Positions 1 to 7,554 of a stretch of 64,000 nucleotides of DNA are shown piece by piece. The number at the start of each line of letters is the position of its first letter. The first letter of the stretch is position 1. The position numbers were made by a program, and so were the translations under genes. The notes beneath the pieces are model-generated. The model was not told the origin of the DNA. It ran no database searches and worked only from the letters and a program-made list of their open reading frames with translations. Origin of the DNA: Alphaproteobacteria bacterium. Its GTDB lineage: Bacteria; Pseudomonadota; Alphaproteobacteria; Micropepsales; Micropepsaceae. The stretch is from positions 124,001-188,000 of the forward strand of contig JADHVO010000005.1 of the NCBI GenBank assembly GCA_016783965.1, in the 5' to 3' direction.

Positions 1-1760
1 GGCCGATCGGCGGCTTCGGCCTCAACTTCGATGAAGATCCGACCTGTACGCCGTACAAGACCGCCGGCGGCGTAATGTACACCACGCCGGTAGCCGGCAG
101 CGCCGACTTCGGCGGCACTTCGCCGGGCGGTACGACCGGCAATTGCACGGGCTTCTATCGCCTGCGCATTAACCCGTCGGACACCGGCAACATCCGCGCG
201 AGTTCGCTCTTCCACATCAATGATGTCCTGTCGCTCACGGTCGACCCGTGGTTCCAGTACGTCCTGGCGAACGGCGGCGGCGTGACGGTCATCAACGAAA
301 CCGACCCGCGCCTGAAGGGACAGTCGGCTGCCGCAGGCGTCGACCTGAACGGCGATGGCGACACGCTCGACCAGGTTCAGGTCTACAGCCCGAACAACAC
401 CAACACCCGCCGCTACGGTGTCACGCTCGGCCTGATCTACGCGCCGGACGACAACAACGTCGTGCAGCTCGGTTACTCGCTCGACTGGGGTCTGCACCGC
501 CAGACGGGTGAGATGTCTCGCTTCGACAGCGTCACCGGCCCGGCTGACGTGTTTGGCGGTCTGCGCAAGAACCACGTGAACGCCATCCGGACGGCGGACG
601 GCCTTTCCGATCTTCGTCAACGTGATCGCAAGTCCTACGCGATCCTGAACCAGTTCTCACTCGCTTATAATGGCAAGTACTGGGACGACCTGGTTCGCAT
701 GGATATCGGCCTGCGCCTGCCGTATCTCCAGCGCGACCTTAACCAGTACTGCTACCTCCAGGCGAAAGGCGGCTTCTCGCAGATAACGCCGGGTGTCGGC
801 TTCCAGTACTGCACGACGGAAACGCCGAGCGCTGTTGCGCCCGATGGCACCGTCACCTTCGCGGGCCTTCCGGCTACCGCGGGCTTCACGCCGCCGGCCC
901 ACAAGGTCGTCCGGTACAACCGCCTGCTGCCGAATGTCGGCGTCACCTACCGCCTGAACCACCAGGACACGCACCAGTTCTTCTTCGCTTACGCGACCGA
1001 ACTGTCCGCGCCGCGTACCGACAACCTGTACAACGGCGGCGTCACCGGCTTCGGTACGCCGGCGGTTCACTACTCGCCGTTCGCGGTGGTGGCGCCGGAA
1101 ACGTCGACGTCCTACGACCTCGGCTACCGCTATCACGGCGACAGCGAGCACCTGTCGGTCACGCTGTGGAACTCGCAGTTCCGCAACCGCATCGTGTCGA
1201 CCTTCGACCCGGCGCAGGGCATCAGCATCGACCACAACATCGGTACGGTGAACATGGCCGGCTTCGATGTCGACGGCGGTGTGGACCTCGACGATGCATT
1301 CAGCATCTTCGGCACGTTCTCGTACCTGAAGACCCGCGTGGTCAACAATCTGCCGATCAACGCCACGGTCACTCTGCCGACCGCCGGCAAGCAGCTTGTC
1401 GAGTCGCCGAACTACATGAGCACCCTGCGGGCGCAGTACACCATGTGGGGCTTCCGCTTCGGTCTCGACGGCAAGTTCGTCGGCAGCCGTTACGCGACCG
1501 ACGTCAACGACTACAAGGTGCCGAGCTACTACACGGCCGACGCCGACATCACCTACGACTTCAGCGAACTGGGCTGGGACGGCTCGTACCTCAAGTTCAA
1601 CGTGTCGAACATCTTCGACGAGAAGTACTTCGGTTCGGTCGCGACGTCGCGTACGTGCTTCACGCCGGTCGCTCCGACGACCGCGGGCTGCACCAGCTAC
1701 CCGCTGCTGACTGTCGGCTTCCCGCGCACGTTCCAGGTTACGCTGCGCACGGTGTTCTGA
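1..1760 (+). CDS. TonB-dependent outer-membrane receptor (3' part)
   Basis: This is the C-terminal part of a TonB-dependent receptor; the frame is open from base 3, so the start and plug domain lie upstream of the window. About 586 residues of beta-barrel are visible, with alternating aromatic strands and loops rich in N, D and T. The barrel ends in a strand closing with TLRTVF, and a terminal Phe is the usual signal for outer-membrane assembly. A stretch containing FNVSNIFDEKYFG is typical of the last barrel strands of this family. Such receptors take up siderophores, vitamin B12 or oligosaccharides with TonB/ExbBD energy; the substrate cannot be told from this fragment. A strong terminator follows. 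Confidence 0.93.
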   Translation, partial: PIGGFGLNFDEDPTCTPYKTAGGVMYTTPVAGSADFGGTSPGGTTGNCTGFYRLRINPSDTGNIRASSLFHINDVLSLTVDPWFQYVLANGGGVTVINETDPRLKGQSAAAGVDLNGDGDTLDQVQVYSPNNTNTRRYGVTLGLIYAPDDNNVVQLGYSLDWGLHRQTGEMSRFDSVTGPADVFGGLRKNHVNAIRTADGLSDLRQRDRKSYAILNQFSLAYNGKYWDDLVRMDIGLRLPYLQRDLNQYCYLQAKGGFSQITPGVGFQYCTTETPSAVAPDGTVTFAGLPATAGFTPPAHKVVRYNRLLPNVGVTYRLNHQDTHQFFFAYATELSAPRTDNLYNGGVTGFGTPAVHYSPFAVVAPETSTSYDLGYRYHGDSEHLSVTLWNSQFRNRIVSTFDPAQGISIDHNIGTVNMAGFDVDGGVDLDDAFSIFGTFSYLKTRVVNNLPINATVTLPTAGKQLVESPNYMSTLRAQYTMWGFRFGLDGKFVGSRYATDVNDYKVPSYYTADADITYDFSELGWDGSYLKFNVSNIFDEKYFGSVATSRTCFTPVAPTTAGCTSYPLLTVGFPRTFQVTLRTVF

Positions 1761-1783
1761 GCCGTCGCGGCATACGCAAAACG

Positions 1784-1813
1784 AAAAGGCCGGTCGCGAG
1801 ACCGGCCTTTTTT
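1784..1813 (+). terminator. Rho-independent terminator after the TonB receptor
   Basis: A perfect 10-bp stem (AAGGCCGGTC / GACCGGCCTT, 1786-1795 and 1800-1809) with a GCGA loop is followed by a run of T. It lies 24 bases after the receptor stop codon, so receptor transcription should end here and the next gene needs its own promoter. Confidence 0.92.
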
Positions 1814-1881
1814 CGTTCGTCACTGGACCCACGTGGGGCGCGGACGCTACCAAGCCCGGCAGCAATAGGAGACTTGCCGAC

Positions 1882-2949
1882 ATGAACGCCGGAAACATCG
1901 CGCTGCTGCTGGCAACGGCGTGCCTGATCCCCGTGCAGGCGGTCGGCTGGGGTGCAAGTGGCCATCGCATGATCGGCGAGCTCGCCACCAGGGCACTGCC
2001 TGACGAGATCCCGGCCTTCGTCCGAACCTCGCAGTCGGTCGCCTTCATCGGCGAACTCGCGCGTGAGCCGGACCGCTGGCGCGATGCGGGCCTCGCACAC
2101 GATCGCGAACGCGACCCCGGCCACTTCGTCGATGCGACGGATGACGGTCACGTGTACGACGGTGGTCCATCCCTGAAGGCGCTGCCGCCGACGCGCGAGG
2201 ACTACGACACTGCCGTGCGCGCCACGACAAGCTTCTGGGCGAGGGACCCGAAGGACAAGCACACGCAATACACCGCGGGCTACCTGCCTTACTCGATCAT
2301 CGACGGCTGGCAGCAGCTCGTCCACGATTTCGCTATGTGGCGCGTCGACGTCGCAGGGGAGAAGTTCGCCAGGTCCGCCGAGGACCGCGCCTGGTTCACC
2401 CAGGACCGCATCCTGCGCGAGGGCCTCACCGTGCGCGATCTCGGTGTGTGGGCGCACTACGTAGGCGACGCCAGCCAGCCGCTGCACGTGTCGCTGCACT
2501 ACAACACCTGGGGCGATTTTCCGAACCCGGAAAACTTCACCCAGAGCCCGGGTCTCCACTCGAAGTTCGAGAGCGCCTTCGTCCGCGACAACGTCACCGA
2601 GGCCGACATCGCGCCGCTCATGGCGCCGTATCGTGCCTGCGCCTGCGCTATCGAGGTGCGTACCGGAGACTACCTGATGACGACGCTCGGCTTCGTCGCG
2701 CAGACCTTCCGGCTCGACAAGGTACACGGCTTCGACAAGCCCGCCGCGGGCGGCGCGGCAAATCCCGAGGCCAAGGCCTTTGCCGCCGCGCGGCTTGCCG
2801 CGGGCGCTGCCGAATTGCGAGACATGATCGTCGACGCCTGGCGCGCCAGCGCCACCGCCAGGATCGGCTACAAGGGTGTGATCGACGTCCAGAAGGTCGA
2901 AGCTGGCAACCTCGACGACTCGCTCTCCGAGATGATGGGCAAGGATTGA
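1882..2949 (+). CDS. S1/P1-type nuclease family protein, secreted
   Basis: A 355-residue protein with a signal peptide of about 22 residues. The predicted mature end begins WGASGHRMIG, matching the Trp that ligates zinc in the S1/P1 nuclease and phospholipase C fold. Other zinc-ligand motifs are GHFVD and HYVGDASQPLH. The last ligand motif, usually LHxxxD, reads LHSKFE here, so the Asp is replaced by Glu. The family cleaves single-stranded nucleic acids or removes 3' phosphates with a tri-zinc centre in the periplasm or outside the cell. The start has a good site (AGGAGA, 9 bases upstream). It is separated from the receptor by a terminator and appears to be a single-gene unit, perhaps for scavenging nucleotides or phosphate. 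Confidence 0.87.
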   Translation: MNAGNIALLLATACLIPVQAVGWGASGHRMIGELATRALPDEIPAFVRTSQSVAFIGELAREPDRWRDAGLAHDRERDPGHFVDATDDGHVYDGGPSLKALPPTREDYDTAVRATTSFWARDPKDKHTQYTAGYLPYSIIDGWQQLVHDFAMWRVDVAGEKFARSAEDRAWFTQDRILREGLTVRDLGVWAHYVGDASQPLHVSLHYNTWGDFPNPENFTQSPGLHSKFESAFVRDNVTEADIAPLMAPYRACACAIEVRTGDYLMTTLGFVAQTFRLDKVHGFDKPAAGGAANPEAKAFAAARLAAGAAELRDMIVDAWRASATARIGYKGVIDVQKVEAGNLDDSLSEMMGKD

Positions 2950-3077
2950 GCTGCGAGAAGTCGACGCGGTACTGAGTTGCTGTTGCGGAGCAATCCTTCG
3001 CGATTGTTCCCGGTTTATTGCCTGGAACTCGCACTTTGTGCTGATGTGCCGGGCAGCCCCGCGGTTGGCGAAACCTC

Positions 3078-3695
3078 TTGAACACTGTCCTTCGGCGTGT
3101 GTCCCTCTTGTACGGTGCGGGCGCAGCCCTGGTCTTCATTGCGTACGCGTGGGTCGATGTCCCGGTCGCGAGAAACTTCCGGTTCAATCTCGGCGCATTC
3201 GAGAACGCCGCCCACGGCCTGGGAAGCGCTGTCCTCGTCACCGGCGAATTGATCGTTGTGGTCATGCTGGCAATCGTCCGGCTCTTTAGGGGTCACCTCT
3301 CGGACTTCAACCGCTCAGTGGTTGTTGCTGCATTGACGTCCGTCTGCGCCTACGCGGCCAACGATACGGTCTTCAAGCTGTTCTTTGGGGTGCCGTCACC
3401 GCACCAATTTCTGTTGGAAGGTGCCGGACACGCCTTTCATCTGTTGGAAGGAACGCGCGACTCGAGCTTTCCATCAGGCCACATGACGCTCGCCGTGTCG
3501 TTTTGCGTGGTGATGATGCAATTGCAGCGATCTACCGCCTGGGTGCTTCTACCTCTGCTGACGATCGCCGCTGCGGCCCTGATCGTGGGAGATTGGCACT
3601 TTGTGAGCGACGTCTTGGCCGGTGCATTGTTCGGCTGGCTGGCAGGGTTCCTCGCCGCAGAACTCTACAGGGCACACTATTCTCATCACCCATAG
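3078..3695 (+). CDS. PAP2-superfamily membrane phosphatase, divergent
   Basis: A 205-residue polytopic membrane protein with the PAP2 core motif PSGH (in SSFPSGHM) and a C-terminal HFVSD matching the HxxxD motif. Two positions normally held by phosphate-binding arginines differ: motif 1 reads KLFFGVPSP (Ser instead of Arg before Pro), and the residues before the final His read ALIVGDWH rather than SRxxxxxH. The His-Asp catalytic pair is kept, so it may still hydrolyse lipid phosphates such as undecaprenyl pyrophosphate or phosphatidate, but substrate handling should differ. The assigned start is a TTG without a clear ribosome binding site; a GTG at 3099 is an alternative. Confidence 0.78.
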   Translation: MNTVLRRVSLLYGAGAALVFIAYAWVDVPVARNFRFNLGAFENAAHGLGSAVLVTGELIVVVMLAIVRLFRGHLSDFNRSVVVAALTSVCAYAANDTVFKLFFGVPSPHQFLLEGAGHAFHLLEGTRDSSFPSGHMTLAVSFCVVMMQLQRSTAWVLLPLLTIAAAALIVGDWHFVSDVLAGALFGWLAGFLAAELYRAHYSHHP

Positions 3696-3784
3696 TCGGT
3701 TGAGCGGCATCCGCGGCAAAAATGCCTGCTGACGCTCTTATGGACGCGCCGAGGCGTGCGATAGGAAAATAGCGTGCCGAAAAA

Positions 3785-3859
3785 TGGCTCCCCGGGCGGG
3801 ATTCGAACCTGCGACCATCCGATTAACAGTCGGATGCTCTACCGCTGAGCTACCGAGGA
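3785..3859 (-). tRNA. tRNA-Asn (GTT)
   Basis: A full cloverleaf on the minus strand: acceptor TCCTCGG pairs with CCGGGGA, the D arm reads AGCTCAGCGGTAGAGC, the anticodon loop CTGTTAA carries GTT, the T loop is GGTTCGAATCC, and CCA is encoded. Five T residues follow the CCA on the minus strand. Confidence 0.97.
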
Positions 3860-3963
3860 ACACAATTTTGGAGGGCGGTGTCTAACGCGTCTCTGCCGGG
3901 ATGGGAAGCCCAAAACGATCCCTCTGATCCAACAAGACATTTCGTCCCAAATGGCCCTTAAAT

Positions 3964-3992
3964 GAAAAAGAGGCCGGGTGTTTAGCCCGGCC
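3964..3992 (-). terminator. Terminator downstream of tRNA-Cys
   Basis: On the minus strand a 7-bp GC stem (GGCCGGG / CCCGGCC) with a 7-base loop is followed by TCTTTTT. It lies about 160 bases past the end of tRNA-Cys and would separate it from tRNA-Asn. The rest of 3860-4153 shows no gene or RNA that I recognise. Confidence 0.75.
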
Positions 3993-4153
3993 CCAAGGCG
4001 TTGGGTAATGGTGGGGTGTCTTCAAGGGAAGACGGTGGGAACTATGGGCCGCCAAGGTTAATAAACCCTTAAAGTGATCGTTTTTGGGGCAGGTAGTCAT
4101 ACTGATAGGCGCATCCGGCTCATGGCTGGCGCTGGCTGCGGTTACTGGGATTT

Positions 4154-4227
4154 TGGAGGCCACGCCCGGAATTGAACCGGGGTTCGCGGATTTGCAGTCC
4201 GCTGCGTCACCACTCCGCCACGTGGCC
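4154..4227 (-). tRNA. tRNA-Cys (GCA)
   Basis: Minus-strand cloverleaf with acceptor GGCCACG pairing with CGTGGCC, anticodon loop CTGCAAA (anticodon GCA), T loop GGTTCAATTCC and encoded CCA. Confidence 0.96.
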
Positions 4228-4384
4228 TCGAAGAGCTCGTCCAAGACCCGGCAGGTTTGGATGCGGACGCGGCCTATAACAGATGCATGTACCGCCCGAC
4301 AACCGGGCCCCGAACGGTTCGCGTTGTCAGGCCGGTACCACCCCCCTATAAGCCCTCAGCCCGCCGCCAGAGAATCACGTCCCC

Positions 4385-5038
4385 ATGGCCGACTACGCCA
4401 CCCAGCGCTTCAACATGGTCGAGACCCAGGTCCGCACCAACGACGTCACCGACGTCCGCCTGCACCAGGTGATGAACACCGTCCCGCGCGAGCGCTTCGT
4501 GCCCGCCAACCGGCGCGCCATCGCCTATGCGGACGTTCCGGTGGAAATCGCGCCCGGCCGTTTTCTGCTCGACCCGCGCACCTTTGCCAAGCTTCTCCAG
4601 CTTGCGAATCTGCGCGGCACCGACACCGTGCTCGATGTCGGCTGCGGCACCGGCTACTCCTCGGTCGTCATCGGCCGGATCGTCCGTTCCGTCGTGGCGC
4701 TGGAGCAGGACGCCGATCTCGTCCGCATCGCCTCCGACATGGTCCCGGCCAGTGGCGCGCCGAATGTCGCGGTGGTGCAGGGCGGTCTGACCGAGGGTCA
4801 CAAGGCCAGGGCGCCCTACAGCCTTATCTTCATCAACGGCGCGATCGAAGCCGTGCCGGATTCGCTGTTCGACCAGCTTGCCGAAGGCGGCCGCCTCGTT
4901 GCGGTGATCCAGACCGGCGCGCAGGGCCATGCGCATCTCTTCGTGAAGGACAAAGGCCGCGTGGGGGAACGACCCGACTTCGACGCAACGGTGCCGGTCC
5001 TTGCCGGTTTCAAGAAGGTGGTTGGATTCGTCTTCTGA
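4385..5038 (+). CDS. pcm: Protein-L-isoaspartate O-methyltransferase-like protein
   Basis: 217 residues with the SAM-binding motif VLDVGCGTGYSS at 82-93 and the N-terminal pattern MVETQVRTNDVTD. Pcm enzymes methylate abnormal isoaspartyl residues in the cytoplasm to start protein repair. The substrate-loop motif of classical enzymes (a GQTIS-type sequence) is replaced by GRFLLDPRTFAKLL, so activity on isoaspartate is likely by family but not proved by residues. It lies 42 bases upstream of tolC on the same strand, and they are probably co-transcribed. Confidence 0.85.
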   Translation: MADYATQRFNMVETQVRTNDVTDVRLHQVMNTVPRERFVPANRRAIAYADVPVEIAPGRFLLDPRTFAKLLQLANLRGTDTVLDVGCGTGYSSVVIGRIVRSVVALEQDADLVRIASDMVPASGAPNVAVVQGGLTEGHKARAPYSLIFINGAIEAVPDSLFDQLAEGGRLVAVIQTGAQGHAHLFVKDKGRVGERPDFDATVPVLAGFKKVVGFVF

Positions 5039-5080
5039 TATCCCCATGTAGGGGTCGAGGGCTTGAGGGGCGCAACTATT

Positions 5081-6595
5081 ATGAATTTCAACTACCGCTT
5101 CGCGGTCGTTCCGGCGCTTGCCGTGCTTGTTGTTGCGGTGTCTGCCGCCGCGGCGCCGCATCATCCCGCCAGGCTGGGCAAGGCGCGTCTGGCGCAGGCC
5201 GCCACGCCGGCTGCGACCGCGGCGGACGCCGCCAGCCTGATGCCGCCGGCGCCCAACAAGCCCAGCCTGTCGCTGATGGAAGCGCTCGCGGTCGCCTACG
5301 AGACCAACCCGACTCTCGCTGCACAGCAGGCCAGCCTGCGCGCCACGGACGAGGGGGTCGACATCGCGAACGGCAACTGGCGCCCGACGATCTCGGCTGG
5401 CGGCACCTACGCCTATCAGCAGTACTACTTCTTTCCCCAGACGATCCCGGGCGTCGGCACGTTCTCGACGATCTCGGCCCATCCGCTCCAGGGTGCGCTG
5501 ACCATCACCCAGCCGATCTTCAAGGGTGGCCGCAGCATCGCGCAGATCGGCCGTGCGAAAGCGCTCGTCCGCGTCGGCCGCGCCCAGCTCATTGCCGCCG
5601 AGCAGACGGTGCTGTTGAGCGCCGCGACCGCTTACATGGACGTTGTGCTCAATACCGCGGTCCTCAACCTGCGCAAGCGCAACGTCGAGCTGTTGCAGAA
5701 GCAGGCGGACGCGACCCAGGCACAGTTCAACGCCGGTTCGCTGACCCGCACCGACGTGGCGCAAGCGCAGGCGCGCCTCGCCGGCGCGCAGTCCGATCTC
5801 ACCGCGGCGCAAAGCCAGCTCGCGATCAGCGTCGCGAATTTCCTGCAAGCCATCGGCCGCGAGCCGGAAACGCTGGAGACCGATCCGACGCTGCCGCCGG
5901 CGCTGCCGGCCAGCCTCGACGACTCCACCACGCTCGCGCTGAAGCAGAACCCCAACATCGTAGTGGCGCGCGAGAACGAAGTCGCCGCCAACTACGCCGT
6001 CGACGACGCGTTCGGCGCCATGCTGCCGACCTTCTCGGTGCAGGGCCAGTACGGCTACGGCCAGGGCTCGCTGGTGACGCCCACAGGCGGCTTCAACAAC
6101 ACGCCGCACACCGCACAGCATGCGATCACCGTGACCGGGCAGCTCAACGTCCCGATCTACCAGGCGGGCGTGGAGGAGGCGACGCTGCGCCAGGCCAAGG
6201 AGCTGCACGCGCAGGCCGAGTTGAACATCCACGTATCCGACCGCGCGGTGCGCGATGCGGTGGCCGTCGCCTGGGCACAGTTCGAATCCGCTGAAGCCTC
6301 GATCGCCTCAGGCGAGGCGGCGGTCGCCGCCAACCGGATCGCCTTCGAAGGCGTCTCCAAGGAGCAGTCGGTCGGCGGCCGCACCATCCTGGACGTGCTC
6401 AACGCCCAGCAGGAGCTCCTGAACGCCGCGGTCGCCCTGGTGACAGCCAAGCACAATGCCGTCGTTGCGGCCTTCCAGGTTCTGTCCGCCAGCGGCGCGC
6501 TGACCGCCACGAATCTGGGCCTGAAGGTGAAGCTCTACGACCCCACCGTGCACTATGACAACGACGCCGCAGCCTGGATCGGCTTCGGCGACTAG
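5081..6595 (+). CDS. tolC: TolC-family outer-membrane efflux/secretion channel
   Basis: 504 residues from the ATG at 5081, preferred over an in-frame TTG at 5063 because a GAGGG site sits about 11 bases upstream and the protein then starts with a clean signal peptide. The mature part has the duplicated TolC organisation: long coiled-coil helices rich in A, Q and E (for example TQAQFNAGSLTRTDVAQAQA and its second-half counterpart SKEQSVGGRTILDVLNAQQ). TolC trimers form the outer-membrane exit duct of type I secretion systems and drug pumps. No inner-membrane partner is encoded nearby. Confidence 0.93.
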   Translation: MNFNYRFAVVPALAVLVVAVSAAAAPHHPARLGKARLAQAATPAATAADAASLMPPAPNKPSLSLMEALAVAYETNPTLAAQQASLRATDEGVDIANGNWRPTISAGGTYAYQQYYFFPQTIPGVGTFSTISAHPLQGALTITQPIFKGGRSIAQIGRAKALVRVGRAQLIAAEQTVLLSAATAYMDVVLNTAVLNLRKRNVELLQKQADATQAQFNAGSLTRTDVAQAQARLAGAQSDLTAAQSQLAISVANFLQAIGREPETLETDPTLPPALPASLDDSTTLALKQNPNIVVARENEVAANYAVDDAFGAMLPTFSVQGQYGYGQGSLVTPTGGFNNTPHTAQHAITVTGQLNVPIYQAGVEEATLRQAKELHAQAELNIHVSDRAVRDAVAVAWAQFESAEASIASGEAAVAANRIAFEGVSKEQSVGGRTILDVLNAQQELLNAAVALVTAKHNAVVAAFQVLSASGALTATNLGLKVKLYDPTVHYDNDAAAWIGFGD

Positions 6596-6635
6596 CACCG
6601 CAAACTGGTCGTCACATTCGAGTGCAAACTATGGG

Positions 6636-6716
6636 ACCGCCCTCCACCCGCGCGCGCGAAAGCGCACTGGCGGGGGAGGTGCCCGTAGCACTGTCAGGTG
6701 CGAAGGGCGGAACGGG
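6636..6716. repeat. Intergenic repeat, family B, copy 1
   Basis: About 80 bases between tolC and popZ centred on GGCGGGGGAGGTG, flanked by GCGCGAAAGCGC and by a CTGTCAGGTGCGAAGGGCGG tail. A closely matching copy lies at 31860-31935. The left arm (CCTCC-rich) is roughly complementary to the GGGGGAGG core. Similar short repeats are scattered between genes in many alphaproteobacterial genomes. Confidence 0.75.
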
Positions 6717-6815
6717 AATTGATAGACCCGTTAACGAAGTTTTTGCCTTCCAAGGGCCACTGTCCTAGGGTCCAAATAGATTTCCCGTGAAGCCCTGCGC
6801 AACCGGAGTTTTCCA

Positions 6816-7466
6816 ATGGCGTCGAACCCGCAGCATGAACCCACGATGGAGGAGATCCTCGCCTCTATCCGCAAGATCATCTCGGAAGATTCCACCGAGC
6901 AGCCCGCGGCGCCCACCGCTGCTGCCGCTCCAGCGGCCCCGGCTGCTGTGCCGGTCGAGGCCGATGTCCTCGAACTGACCCAGGAAGTGCCGGCCGAAGC
7001 GCCGCCGGCCCCCAAGCCGGAGCCTGTGCGCGCCGCGCCGCCTCCGCCGCCCGCGCCGAAGCCGGCGGACGAAATCGAATTCCGCACGATCGACGAACCC
7101 AAGCCGGCTCCCGCGCCAGTCGCGCATGACGACATCTTCTCGGACAAGACCCGCAAGGCGCTGGACGAGACCTTTGCCAAGATCCCGCAAGCCGTCGAAC
7201 CGCCGGCTCCCACGCCGGCGCCGGTCCATGCGCCGGCCGCGCTCAACCAGCCGCCGGGCGCGTCGGTCGAAGCCGTGTTCGAGCGCGCCGTCGTCGCCGC
7301 CTTCGATCCGGTGCTCAACCAGTGGATGGACCACAACAAGGCCGACCTGCTGAACGCCGTGAAGCCGCTCATCCGCGAATGGATGGACGAGCACTTCCCG
7401 GCGCTCCTCGAAGGCGCCGTGCGCACCGAAGTCGAACGCGTCGTACGCGCGCGCGGCGGCAAATAG
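6816..7466 (+). CDS. popZ: Cell-pole organising protein PopZ family (DUF2497)
   Basis: 216 residues in the three-part PopZ layout: N-terminal conserved helix EPTMEEILASIRKII (about residues 8-22), a long Pro/Ala/Glu-rich spacer (about 30-110), and a conserved C-terminal helical block ending AVRTEVERVVRAR. In Caulobacter PopZ self-assembles into a polar matrix that tethers the ParB-parS centromere and recruits cell-cycle regulators; the C-terminal part drives oligomerisation and the N-terminal helix binds clients. The site GGAG lies 7 bases before the ATG. Its place directly upstream of valS is common in alphaproteobacteria. Confidence 0.9.
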   Translation: MASNPQHEPTMEEILASIRKIISEDSTEQPAAPTAAAAPAAPAAVPVEADVLELTQEVPAEAPPAPKPEPVRAAPPPPPAPKPADEIEFRTIDEPKPAPAPVAHDDIFSDKTRKALDETFAKIPQAVEPPAPTPAPVHAPAALNQPPGASVEAVFERAVVAAFDPVLNQWMDHNKADLLNAVKPLIREWMDEHFPALLEGAVRTEVERVVRARGGK

Positions 7467-7483
7467 CGACCCATTGACCGAAC

Positions 7484-7504
7484 GGTCCGGGGTCGCCCCG
7501 GACC
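7484..7504. repeat. Perfect palindrome between popZ and valS
   Basis: GGTCCGGGG, a TCG loop, then CCCCGGACC: a perfect 9-bp stem 18 bases after the popZ stop. No T-run follows, so it is a weak terminator at best. The word CGGTCCGGG recurs at 7521 in the next hairpin. Confidence 0.7.
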
Positions 7505-7510
7505 AGCTTT

Positions 7511-7550
7511 CCTCTTGAAACGGTCCGGGATAAACCCGGGCCCAAGAGGA
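7511..7550 (+). promoter_or_regulatory. Hairpin enclosing the valS ribosome binding site
   Basis: CCTCTTG (7511-7517) is complementary to CAAGAGG (7543-7549), and between them GGTCCGGG / CCCGGGCC form an inner stem around ATAAA. The 3' arm contains the AGAGGA site used by valS, so the folded RNA would hide it. The arms are seen in the sequence; regulation is inference, and it could equally be a mobile repeat that happens to supply the site. Confidence 0.5.
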
Positions 7551-7554
7551 ATTC

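Noticed and set aside
657-2048. A 463-codon frame opposite the TonB receptor
   Set aside because: Antisense to a clear receptor and to the terminator; Arg/Val/Glu-rich shadow.
4084-6294. A 736-codon frame across tRNA-Cys, pcm and tolC
   Set aside because: It crosses a tRNA and two clear genes in other frames and is Arg/Ala/Gly low-complexity.
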